Assembly (NCBI GenBank): GCA_003219495.1
Contig: QHOZ01000009.1
Location: forward strand, 1 to 15,409
Source: Verrucomicrobiota bacterium
GTDB lineage: Bacteria; Verrucomicrobiota; Verrucomicrobiae; Chthoniobacterales; UBA10450
Reading direction: 5' to 3'
DNA length: 15,409 nucleotides
Positions 1 to 7,299 of the stretch are shown here, in pieces. The position numbers and the translations under genes are program-made. The notes beneath the pieces were generated by a model. It was not told where the DNA came from. It searched no databases and saw only the letters and a list, made by a program, of their open reading frames with translations. Within the stretch, counting starts at the first letter, position 1. Each line of letters starts with the position of its first letter.

Positions 1-845
1 GATTCGCCAGTTGTGGATCGCTCGGCGCTAGAGTTCTTTTTCGATTTCGAGCTCTTGCTGCCGCTGGTCGTGCCTTCTTCGCTGCTTGAGCTGCCGGTGC
101 CGCTCGTCATTTCGTCGCCTTTGTGGCGAGGTGAGGAAGCGGGTGACGCTCCGTTTTTGCTACGCGTTGATTTGGATGACGCGGTTGCACTTGTTTCGGG
201 AGAAGCGCTTGCCGATGCACTCGCAGTCGGCGCCGCGGTTGCTGACATCGTCGCGCTTGGGGAAGCGCTCGCTCCGGCCGCTACACTCGCGCTAGGCGCG
301 GCGCTCGCGTTCGTACTTGTTTGAGATTGTTGAGATTGCAGTGTTGCTCCGGTTGTCGTGGTAGCGCCAGTGGTGGTCGTCGATCCTGAATAGCCAACGC
401 CTGCCCCCGGCGAAACTCCGAAGGCGGAATAAACGCTCGTGGTGTAGCTCGTATCGCCGATTCGCGAATATTCGAACACCGGCGCGTTGTAGATTCGATC
501 TCTCTCCACCGTGGTGGTGAGGTAGGTCTGGTCCGGAGAAACGGTGTAAACACTCCACGGAACCGCGACCATCTTGGCTTGGCCGGTCACACGGGAGCCA
601 GTGCCGCCCGCAGAAAGGACCGTGTAGGCCATGCATCCGTTGCTACGATCCAGGACGACGTCTTTAACAACGCCGATTTCTTCGCCGGATTGAGTTTTAA
701 CTTTTGTCCCGACGATCTTGCTCGTCTGGACGTAGCCGGAACTGCTCGAGCTCGTCGAGGTGGTTGTTTGGGTTTGCGCAAAGAGCGGAGCAGCGGCCAA
801 ACCACCAATGACCAGAGCTACGCTGAACAAAATAGATTTCTTCAT
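1..845 (-). CDS. Secreted PRC-barrel domain protein with Ser/Ala/Thr-rich tail (3' end outside window)
   Basis: The frame opens at an ATG at 845 and stays open to the left edge, giving 281 visible residues without a stop. Residues 1-24 form a signal peptide (MKK, a hydrophobic core, then a cut near LFAQ), so the product is exported. After a short Ser/Thr linker, residues about 42-125 read as a PRC-barrel: KIVGTKVKTQSGEEIGVVKD, then VVLDRSNG and a strand ending MVAVPWSVYT. PRC-barrels are small beta-barrels found in RimM, photosynthetic reaction centres and many bacterial envelope or stress proteins. From about residue 150 the chain becomes low-complexity Ser/Ala/Thr, ending in a Lys/Ser-rich stretch (KSSKSKKNSS). 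No clear Shine-Dalgarno precedes the start. The TMTC-like gene lies 87 bases upstream on the same strand, so cotranscription is possible. The family call is fairly safe; the function is unknown. Confidence 0.8.
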   Translation of the reverse strand, partial: MKKSILFSVALVIGGLAAAPLFAQTQTTTSTSSSSSGYVQTSKIVGTKVKTQSGEEIGVVKDVVLDRSNGCMAYTVLSAGGTGSRVTGQAKMVAVPWSVYTVSPDQTYLTTTVERDRIYNAPVFEYSRIGDTSYTTSVYSAFGVSPGAGVGYSGSTTTTGATTTTGATLQSQQSQTSTNASAAPSASVAAGASASPSATMSATAAPTASASASASPETSATASSKSTRSKNGASPASSPRHKGDEMTSGTGSSSSEEGTTSGSKSSKSKKNSSAERSTTGE

Positions 846-859
846 ATCTAGAGACAGAC

Positions 860-893
860 GAGAGCCGGGAGCACCTATTCAGGAACGGCTCTC
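860..893 (-). terminator. Stem-loop between the TMTC-like gene and the PRC-barrel gene
   Basis: An 8-base perfect inverted repeat (GAGAGCCG at 860-867, CGGCTCTC at 886-893) flanks an 18-base loop in the 87-base gap between two minus-strand genes. It could be a terminator for the upstream gene or a leader hairpin for the PRC-barrel gene. No T-run follows on the minus strand and the loop is long, so a classical intrinsic terminator is doubtful. Confidence 0.3.
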
Positions 894-932
894 TTACTTC
901 GAGGTAAGGATTTCTCTTAGGGGAGGCTCGGA

Positions 933-2069
933 TTAGAACTTCCGCTCGTCGAGATGAACATCATACCTGCGCGCTTCCGCCATCGCGTTCGCCGCCTGAT
1001 CGGGATGGCCGAGCTTGGCCGCCAATTCGCTTAACAATTTCCAGCTGTCCGCGCGATACCACTGCATCTGCAAAAGCCCAATCAGTTCGTTCATCGCGGC
1101 GGCGGTCGATCCTGTTTCGTCCAGCAATCGAATGTAGCGTTTTTCGATTTCCCAGTTCGGCGCGCCGCTTCGGCTGGCCAGACGCATTCGCATTACATCG
1201 GCCTTGCCACTTTCCTTGTTTTCCAAAACAGCGAGATATTCGTGGGCCTGCGCCTCAATCAACGGCATCTGGGTTGCGCGCATCAGTAATTGGCGCGCCA
1301 GCTTCAAATCGTTTTCTTTCAACGCCACCGCCGCCAAATTCAGGATCGCGAGCGGTTGATCTGGCTTTTTCTGAAGCGCGGCGTGCAAATGGGTGGCCGC
1401 GTCTTCCAATTTCCCTTCAGTGAGCTCCAGCCCGCCAAGATTCATGAGCATCCGCGCCGAATCGCCGCCGTGCGCGATCGTTCGCTCCAGAAAAGTGCGT
1501 TGATCTCTCCAATCGAACGTTCGGACAAACGTGCGCGCGGCGAGAAACAGCATCCAAACAGTGCATACAGCGAGCGCCGTGCGACCGATTGTCGATCGTC
1601 GCGAGTCTTTTTGGTCAATCCAGGCTGCCAATTCGATTGCCGCCGCCAGAAAAAGAAAAGCGCTAGGCAGATAAATCCAGTGCTCCGCAACCGTTGCGTT
1701 CAGCGCAATAATCCCGCTCACGGGTAAATACGAGATCACCGCCAGGAGCAGACAAATAAAGACGGGCGGATTGCGCTTGCGCGCACGCCACATCCAAACA
1801 AAGAGCGCGGCAATTAAGAGCAGGCCGGCCATTGTTTGCAATTCCCGCCATGCTGCGCGCGCGAGACCGGTTTCGTTGAAACCTGTCGGCTGCGTTTCCA
1901 CATCGCGATCCATGTGCAGATTCAATGGAAAAACGAGCAGTCCCGCGTATTCAGCGACGGCGCGAGCAACAATGATCGGTCGGACGAGCGGCGGCGGGGG
2001 CGGAGTGAGTCGCGGTGCGGGGTTGTGCTCGGCACCGGCGCGAAGATTAAAATAAACAGATCCCGCCAA
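933..2069 (-). pseudogene. C-terminal part of a TMTC-like membrane protein with TPR repeats (frameshifted)
   Basis: This frame continues the protein whose N-terminal half is read in the neighbouring frame up to about 2055. Its first residues (VYFNLRAGAEHNP, then PPPPPLVRP and VARAVAEYAGLLVFPLNLHM) match the middle of the TMTC-like/DUF1736 family, so the coherent part begins near 2060. Three or four hydrophobic helices follow, including one at ISYLPVSGIIALNATVAEHW. The soluble tail carries TPR-like helix pairs (DSARMLMNLGGLELTEGKLE, then LHAALQKKPDQPLAILNLAA). Eukaryotic TMTC proteins and bacterial relatives are GT-C-fold membrane proteins, some of them O-mannosyltransferases; the substrate here cannot be told. 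The TTG at 2069 is only the first in-frame start-like codon, not a credible initiation site. The gene is intact apart from the frame change. Confidence 0.75.
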
Positions 2070-2698
2070 TTACGCTGCCAGAAAAGCAGGACAATCCCCA
2101 AGACGGCAAACATCAGACCCGACTCCTTGCTGAACGCGCTCAAGAGCAGAGCCGCGCCGCTGCTAACTAGAAGCAAGATTTTGCGTGCGCCTGAAGATGT
2201 CGACCCTCGCAGCAGGAAAAACAATCCGAAGAATCCAAATGCGGTCGCCAGCGGATCAGCTCGACCCGAAATGTAAACGACGGCTGCAGTTTGGACCGGA
2301 TGAATCGACCAGATCAGCGCGGCGGTGAATGCGAGAAGGCGAGCACGCGCACGTTCAATTTGAAAAGCCGAAAGCAATTCCTCAGCAAAGAAGAGAAGCG
2401 CAATCGCCGCGAGCGCATGCCAAATCACGCTGACGACGTGGTAACCGCTCGGTTGAAAAGCAAACAACGCGTAATCGATTGTGTAAGTAAGCCGCTGAAT
2501 GGGCCGGTAAAAATCCGAAGCGGTTGCATCGATAAAAAGAAAGTGATTGAACCCTTCGGGAATGAGTCGCCAGCTGCGGATCAGCGGATCACGCAAAATG
2601 AGAGCAGTGTCATCCCAGACAAAACCGTTGCGCGCAGCGGGCGCATAGCTGATGAAGACGGCGGCAAAAATTATGAGAACGGCCCAGAGTTTTTTCAC
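1922..2698 (-). pseudogene. N-terminal part of a TMTC-like (GT-C-fold) membrane protein, frameshifted
   Basis: The GTG start at 2698 opens with a transmembrane helix (LWAVLIIFAAVFISYAPAAR) and then GFVWDD, where an acidic pair after the first helix is typical of GT-C enzymes and TMTC proteins. FYRPIQRLTYTIDY, WHALAAIALLFF, IWSIHPVQTAAVVYISGRAD and FSKESGLMFAVLGIVLLFW are further hallmarks of the family and supply about four more helices. Homology ends around residue 214 (near 2055). The remaining residues to the stop at 1922 are Arg/Ser-rich frameshift product. The other frame resumes the family, so one base is missing or a non-multiple-of-three deletion occurred. The region between WRDLF and YFNLR also looks shorter than I expect for the family, which favours a small deletion. 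It starts 22 bases from the divergent L,D-transpeptidase. Confidence 0.75.
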
Positions 2699-2720
2699 TA
2701 AACGAGGAGATCAATAAGCT

Positions 2721-3521
2721 GTGCGACTACATTTGCGAACGTTTATGTCGATCTTGCGCGCAGTTTCAATCGCAATCGCGGTCATCGGCGTGAGCAGCGC
2801 GCGTGCCGGTGGCGTGCCAGCCGATTGTTCGCAGCTCATCGTCGCGGTTGCACCGGATTGGAACGCGATGCGCGGCGAAATGCAGCGTTTTGAGCGCGCC
2901 GGGCACGCCGATTGGAACGCAGTTGCGCCGCCGGTGCCGGTATTGTTCGGCAAAAGCGGGCTCGCATGGGGAAGCGGCGTTGCCGGGCAGGGCGAGCAAG
3001 GCTTGCACAAAAAAGAACGGGACGGCCGCGCGCCAGCCGGCATTTTCGCGATCGGAAAAGTTTTCGGTTACGAGGCAAAACTGCCACCCGGCGGTGACTA
3101 TTCGTATCACCAGGTCACCGAGGCCGACATTTGGAGCGATGACCCGCGCTCTCCGAATTACAATCGCCACATCGTGATCGATCCCAAGAATCCGCCCGAC
3201 AATTACAGTCACGAAAAAATGCGCTCGGGCGATTTCGCTTATCATTGGTTGGTCGAAATTCGTCACAACTCCGACCCGCGCGTTCCCGGCGATGGCAGCG
3301 CGATTTTTTTCCACATTCGTCGCGGAGTGAATCGCGCGACGACCGGTTGCACGACAATGGCGGAGCCGGATTTGGTGAAAATGATTACCTGGTTCCGCAC
3401 GTCGCGCCATCCCTGCTACGTTCTGCTGCCGGCGAACGAATATGAACAAAAATGGCGCGCTTGGGATCTGCCCGCGCCGGAGAAAACGCAGTTGCTCGAG
3501 AAAAAGAGCGCGACTCATTGA
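2721..3521 (+). CDS. Secreted L,D-transpeptidase (YkuD-like catalytic domain)
   Basis: The 266-residue protein opens with a signal peptide (hydrophobic ILRAVSIAIAVIGVSSARA, cut near residue 29), so it acts in the periplasm. YkuD-type enzymes form 3-3 peptidoglycan cross-links or attach proteins to peptidoglycan. Supporting motifs run in order: LFGKSGLAWGSGV (about 75-87), DGRAPAGIFAIGKVFGYEAK (101-120), then the catalytic part with His198 in FFHIRRG and Cys210 in TTGCTTM, corresponding to the family's H...(S/T)xGC pattern. YHQVTEADIWSDDPRSPNYN (129-148) resembles the COG3786-like branch rather than the ErfK/YbiS core. The start is taken as GTG at 2721 because GAGGAG lies at 2704-2709, though the 11-base spacing is long; ATG at 2745 also gives a complete signal peptide. 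The stop is TGA at 3519-3521. The substrate is not determinable. Confidence 0.82.
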   Translation: MRLHLRTFMSILRAVSIAIAVIGVSSARAGGVPADCSQLIVAVAPDWNAMRGEMQRFERAGHADWNAVAPPVPVLFGKSGLAWGSGVAGQGEQGLHKKERDGRAPAGIFAIGKVFGYEAKLPPGGDYSYHQVTEADIWSDDPRSPNYNRHIVIDPKNPPDNYSHEKMRSGDFAYHWLVEIRHNSDPRVPGDGSAIFFHIRRGVNRATTGCTTMAEPDLVKMITWFRTSRHPCYVLLPANEYEQKWRAWDLPAPEKTQLLEKKSATH

Positions 3522-3558
3522 TTCCCGCGCTGTTTGACGTACTTGTTAGGCAGGGCTC

Positions 3559-3816
3559 ATGAGAAGGCGATCTAATCCTGAATCGGAACAAAACATCCGC
3601 CGGATCGACACCCGAAAGCGCGCGAAAAAACAGACGCACGGTTTTCAGGTGCACTTTCTGCGGGGGAACAAGTCGGTCACAAGAATGTTTAGCGACTCGC
3701 TCTACGGCGGAAAAGCAGGAGCGCGTCGCGCCGCTCGAAAATTCAAGAGCACCGCATTAGGACGCGCGCCGAAGCGTGGCGCAAGATCGACATCCCGGCG
3801 GCGCAAACGCCGCTAA
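3559..3816 (+). CDS. Small basic AP2-like domain protein (putative DNA-binding)
   Basis: This 85-residue, strongly basic protein has a core, GFQVHFLRGNKSVTRMFSDS followed by LYGGKAGARRAARKF (about 28-62), which resembles the AP2/ERF-type three-strand plus helix module: a (W/F)QV strand, a strand ending in a FSD-like turn, YGGK, then an Ala/Arg-rich helix. In bacteria this module occurs in integrases, homing endonucleases and small standalone proteins. The ends (RRRSNPESEQNIRRIDTRKR and the terminal TSRRRKRR) are Arg/Lys-rich and probably unstructured, consistent with nucleic-acid binding. It lies 37 bases after the L,D-transpeptidase and could be cotranscribed. Its TAA (3814-3816) overlaps the TAG of convergent rsmA (3813-3815). 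The AP2 reading rests on motif resemblance; a DNA target or function is unknown. Confidence 0.6.
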   Translation: MRRRSNPESEQNIRRIDTRKRAKKQTHGFQVHFLRGNKSVTRMFSDSLYGGKAGARRAARKFKSTALGRAPKRGARSTSRRRKRR

Positions 3817-5150
3817 GAGTTTTTCTCGCGCCAGATCTTCCAGCATTCGACAAAGCCCGGTGCAAAATATCTCGGCCGGGCTTTGATCCACGCATCGACG
3901 ATCTTCGTTGGGAAAAATTTGCCGGCTTCGATCTCGCTCCGGTTAAGTTTAAACGCGCCGTCGTAGTTCCCGCGATACAGCCAAATGAACTCATAGCCGG
4001 TTTTCTCCGACGCCGGCAGCTTGGCCACCCTTTCCAGGGTCGTTTCGGCGCCAAGCTCTTCCATTAGCTCCCGCTTAGCCGTTTCATCATACTCTTCCCC
4101 GGCATTGACGTGCCCGGCGGCGCTCGAATCCCAGGTGGATGGATGCCGGTCTTTCGATCGGGAGCGCAGCTGGAGGAAAAGGTCGCCCGCATTGTTAAAA
4201 ATCAGGATGTGAACCGCCCTGTGGAGCGAGTTATTCGCATGCACCAGCCCCCTAGCAGCGACCCCGACCGGCCGGTCGTGCTCATCGACGACCGTAAACT
4301 GCTCTTCCGGCTCCTTAGGGCCGGTTTTTTGTTTGATCGACGCTGCCGAGTTCGCGAGTGCAACCCACTGCTCGAGGGAGAGTTCCTGCGCCCGAACGTG
4401 CTCGTTTACGCCGAGCCGACGCGTGACTGCTGGCCAATCCGGAACATGTTCGCGTAGAAGTTTCGCGAGTTGTTTGCGTCGTTGCGCGAAACCGAGACGC
4501 ACGAGTCGGTGAAAGAGTTCGAAATCGCATTCCGGAATTTCCTGAGGCGCGCGCGGAGTTACACGCACAAGCGCAGAGTCTACCTCCGGCTTGGGAAGGA
4601 AAACATTCGCGTCAACGCTGCGCAGATATTCGATTCGATGATGAAATTGAAGCATCAGCGTGAGCGAACCGTAATCGCGCGTTCCGGGCGTCGCAGTTAA
4701 TCGCTTCGCCAGCTCCTTTTGTAACATCAACAACCACAGTAAGATCGGACTTGGATATTCCAGGAATTTAATTAACAACTGACTCGCGATGTAATAAGGA
4801 AGGTTCCCGAGAAATTTTACTCTTCCTCGCGCGTACAACATTCGCGTATCGAAATCCAATGCGTCGGCGTGCAAAACTTCGAGCGCTTTGCCAGAAAATT
4901 TCTCGCGCAGATAGTCCGCGAGACGTTTGTCTTTCTCGATCGCGAGCACGTGCGCTCCTTTTGCGAGCGCTAGCTCCGTAAGTGCACCGAGGCCTGGGCC
5001 AATCTCGATTACGAAGTAATCCGCGCTGATTTCCGCCTGCTCTACGATCCAGCGCGCGAGATTTTGATCGTGTAAAAAATTTTGCCCGAGAGATTTGATC
5101 GGCGCGACGCGAATCTCGCGCAGGGTCGTGGAAATTTCGGACAACTTCAT
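3813..5150 (-). CDS. rsmA: 16S rRNA (adenine1518/1519-N6)-dimethyltransferase RsmA fused to a Nudix hydrolase
   Basis: Residues 1-270 form RsmA/KsgA, which dimethylates two adjacent adenines in the 3' hairpin of 16S rRNA during small-subunit assembly. The SAM and catalytic motifs are present: SLGQNFLHD (20-28), EIGPGLGALTE (49-59), HADAL (94-98), and NLPYY (116-120), where base flipping and catalysis occur. VFLPKPEVDSALV and the HRLVRLGFAQRRKQL helix follow. Residues about 284-445 form a Nudix domain with a complete box, G346-x5-E352-x7-REL-x-EE-x-GA (346-368). EEQFTVVDEHDRPVG and TWDSSAAGHV resemble the YfcD/IPP-isomerase-like Nudix branch, so the substrate may be a nucleoside or isoprenoid diphosphate. 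ATG 5150 is preferred over GTG 5201 because the 17 extra residues are unlike RsmA. Both halves look catalytically intact. The gene converges on the AP2-like gene with overlapping stops. Confidence 0.93.
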   Translation of the reverse strand: MKLSEISTTLREIRVAPIKSLGQNFLHDQNLARWIVEQAEISADYFVIEIGPGLGALTELALAKGAHVLAIEKDKRLADYLREKFSGKALEVLHADALDFDTRMLYARGRVKFLGNLPYYIASQLLIKFLEYPSPILLWLLMLQKELAKRLTATPGTRDYGSLTLMLQFHHRIEYLRSVDANVFLPKPEVDSALVRVTPRAPQEIPECDFELFHRLVRLGFAQRRKQLAKLLREHVPDWPAVTRRLGVNEHVRAQELSLEQWVALANSAASIKQKTGPKEPEEQFTVVDEHDRPVGVAARGLVHANNSLHRAVHILIFNNAGDLFLQLRSRSKDRHPSTWDSSAAGHVNAGEEYDETAKRELMEELGAETTLERVAKLPASEKTGYEFIWLYRGNYDGAFKLNRSEIEAGKFFPTKIVDAWIKARPRYFAPGFVECWKIWREKNS

Positions 5151-5336
5151 GAAGCTCGACAACTTAGGCCGCGCCTGCGGGAAAATTAAGCGTTTATTCA
5201 CAATTCGCTATGAACAAAAGCGCCCTTTCAGCGTGCTTTATTCCCAAGTTATTCACTTCGGGAAACACGGCTCGCGGAGTTTGCCCAAAACAGTGATTGC
5301 ACTGCGCTTAATCCGAACCCATAGGTGTTCTTCCAC

Positions 5337-6695
5337 ATGGGTCTGAACATTGAAGCTCTTTCCCGCGCGGCCACTGAGGCTCGCGGGCTGGCCATGGATG
5401 CGGTTCAGGCCTCGCAATCCGGCCATCTCGGCCTTCCGCTCGGGTGCGCGGAGATGGGCGCCGTGCTCTACGGTCACGTGCTCAAACATAATCCTGACCA
5501 GCCGCGCTGGATCGGGCGCGATTACTTCATTCTCTCGGCCGGTCACGGCTCGATGTTCCTTTATGCGTGGCTGCACATGAGCGGTTACGATTTGCCCATG
5601 TCGGAAATAAAACGTTTCCGGCAATTGCATTCCAAAACGCCGGGGCATCCGGAATTTTTTGAAACGCCGGGAGTCGAGTGCACAACAGGACCGCTCGGCC
5701 AAGGCGTTGGCAATGCGGTCGGCGTCGCCGTTGCAATGAAAATGGCGGCGGCGCGGTTCAACACGAGCGAGCATCGCGTTTTCGATCAGCATTGTATTTG
5801 TCTGGCCGGGGACGGTTGTTTGCAGGAAGGCGTGAGCGCGGAAGCGAGTGCGTTCGCGGGACACTTCGGTCTCGATAACTTAATTTTAATTTACGACAAC
5901 AATGCGATCACGCTCGACGCGCCGGCGAAGGAGACTCAAAGCGAAGATACCGGCGCGCGTTTCAAGGCTTACGGATTCGACGTTCAGGAAGTCAACGGCC
6001 AGGACATGCAGGCGTTTCTCGACGCGTTCAACAACGCGAAAGAGAACAATAACGGCAAACCGAAATTCATCATCGCGCACACTTTGGTCGGAAAGGGAAT
6101 CCCGGAAGTCGAGGGAACCTACAAGGCGCATGGCGAAGCCGGCGCGAAGTTTGTGGACGCGTCGCGCAAAGCACTCGGCTTACCCGACGAGCACTATTTC
6201 GTTTCCAAGCAGACCTACGATTATTTTGCCGCGCACAAAAAGAACTTGCTGACCGAGTACGAGCGCTGGGAAAAAACCTACGCGGATTGGCAAAAGAAGA
6301 ACCCCGAGCTCGCTAAGGTTCTTCAGGATGGAATTGATCGCAAAGTTCCCGAGGATTTGCTCTCGAAAATCCCGCAGTTCGCGAAAGACGCGAAGCTTGC
6401 TACGCGGAAAGCCGGCGGCGAAGTCCTCCAGCCGATCGCGAAAGCGATACCGCTCCTGATCGGCGGCAGCGCGGATCTCTACGGATCGACAATGAACTAC
6501 ATTGCCGACGGCGGGGATTTCACGCGCGACAAGCCGGCTGGTCGAAACATTCGGTTCGGAATCCGCGAGCACGGCATGGAAACAACGCGAACACCGTCGC
6601 CGAGCTCTTTTGCCGCCGCGAGGGCGTGCTGCAATTCGCTCCCGCACGACATGATGATGAGATCGAGCTTTCCTTTCTCCTTTTTCGCGACGTAA
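5337..6695 (+). pseudogene. tkt: Transketolase, N-terminal part (thiamine-diphosphate domain), broken after residue ~415
   Basis: Transketolase moves two-carbon units between sugar phosphates in the pentose phosphate and Calvin cycles, using thiamine diphosphate. The first ~415 residues are a clean N-terminal domain: SGHLGLPLGCAEMGAVLY, ILSAGHGSMFLYAWLH, TTGPLGQGVGNAVGVAVAMK, and the cofactor motif CLAGDGCLQEGV...LIYDNN. The frame reaches [11 protein letters not shown], whose Glu is the catalytic residue that activates the cofactor. At that point (6579) homology stops and a meaningless tail ([18 protein letters not shown]...) runs to a stop at 6693-6695. The tail is the reverse strand of a transketolase fragment (next entry). 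About 65-70 expected residues of the pyrimidine-binding domain, including the GEDGPTHQP motif, are absent. ATG 5337 is preferred over GTG 5325. An active enzyme cannot be made as read. Confidence 0.9.
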
Positions 6696-6751
6696 CCGCC
6701 GCGAGCAACGCCTTCACGCCGCAACTTAACATCGACATCGTTCAAGATCGG
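6570..6751 (-). pseudogene. Inverted, diverged fragment of a transketolase C-terminal domain
   Basis: Read on the minus strand from about 6751, this piece encodes [20 protein letters not shown], then [20 protein letters not shown] and [19 protein letters not shown]. This is the same protein segment that the plus strand encodes at about 6878-7054 in the transketolase C-terminus. By hand, the two copies differ at about 26 of 176 bases (roughly 85% identical) without an indel. Most changes fall at third codon positions and only about 7 of 58 residues differ. The fragment has no start or stop of its own and sits where the central part of the gene should be. Its left edge shares 10-11 bases (GCACGGCATGG, 6569-6579) with the transketolase REHGM codons; its right edge shares about three bases (CGG, 6749-6751). 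Confidence 0.88.
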
Positions 6752-7291
6752 GAGATGCCGCAGATAGACGTGATTCGACCTGCCGATCCCGAAGAAACCG
6801 CCGGCGCATTTGTGGCGGCGATGGAGCGCGTTGATGGACCAACACTTCTGGCGTTGTCGCGTCAGGCGGTGCCGATGTTGAACGATGTCGATCTTAATTT
6901 GCGGCGCGAAGGCGTTCTACGCGGCGGTTACATCGCGAAAAAGGAAAACGGCAAGCTTGAGCTGATTATCATGTCGTGCGGGAGCGAATTGCAGCACGCG
7001 CTCGCCGCTGCGAAAGAGCTTGGCGATGCCGTGCGCGTCGTCTCGATGCCGTGTTTCGAACGTTTCAAACGTCAGCCGGAGAAATATCGCGAGGAAGTTT
7101 TGCCAAATTCCTGTCGCAAACGCGTCGCTATGGAGGCCGGCGTTCCGGACACTTGGTACGAATTCGTCGGACTCGACGGCAAAGTGATCGGTCTGCATCG
7201 CTTCGGGATCAGCGCGCCGGGCCCCGAAGTGATGAAGGAATTCGGGATCGACGCGAAGCACGTTGTCGAGGCAGCCAAATCGCTGCGCTAG
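6749..7291 (+). pseudogene. tkt: Transketolase, C-terminal part, disconnected from its N-terminal half
   Basis: Family homology resumes at [20 protein letters not shown], corresponding to the LRxxPNxxVxRPAD segment that precedes the last third of the pyrimidine domain. It continues with [15 protein letters not shown], then the C-terminal domain ([74 protein letters not shown]) to a TAG at 7289-7291. Start-like codons upstream, such as the one at 6626, lie inside the inverted fragment and are not credible. This part is in a different frame from the N-terminal half. About 415 residues before the break, 67-72 missing and 180 here add up to the usual ~665, so the gene was once complete. It ends 8 bases from the convergent dnaB stop. 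Confidence 0.88.
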
Positions 7292-7299
7292 ATCGACAA

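Noticed and set aside
13..324. Plus-strand Ala/Leu/Val-rich open frame near the left edge
   Set aside because: It is the shadow of the Ser/Ala-rich tail of the minus-strand PRC-barrel protein, which has a start codon, signal peptide and recognised domain.
2045..2065. Programmed -1 frameshift in the TMTC-like gene
   Set aside because: The T-rich patch does not form an X XXY YYZ heptamer in the required phase, no stimulatory hairpin was seen, and the intervening family segment appears to be missing.
5151..5201. GTG 5201 as the start of rsmA
   Set aside because: It would add 17 residues unlike any RsmA N-terminus; ATG 5150 gives MKLSEISTTLREI ahead of the GQNFLHD motif. It remains possible but less likely.
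6497..6745. Minus-strand open frame as an independent small gene
   Set aside because: Only its first ~58 codons are transketolase-like; it starts mid-domain at a TTG inside a conserved segment and then reads into the antisense of the host gene.
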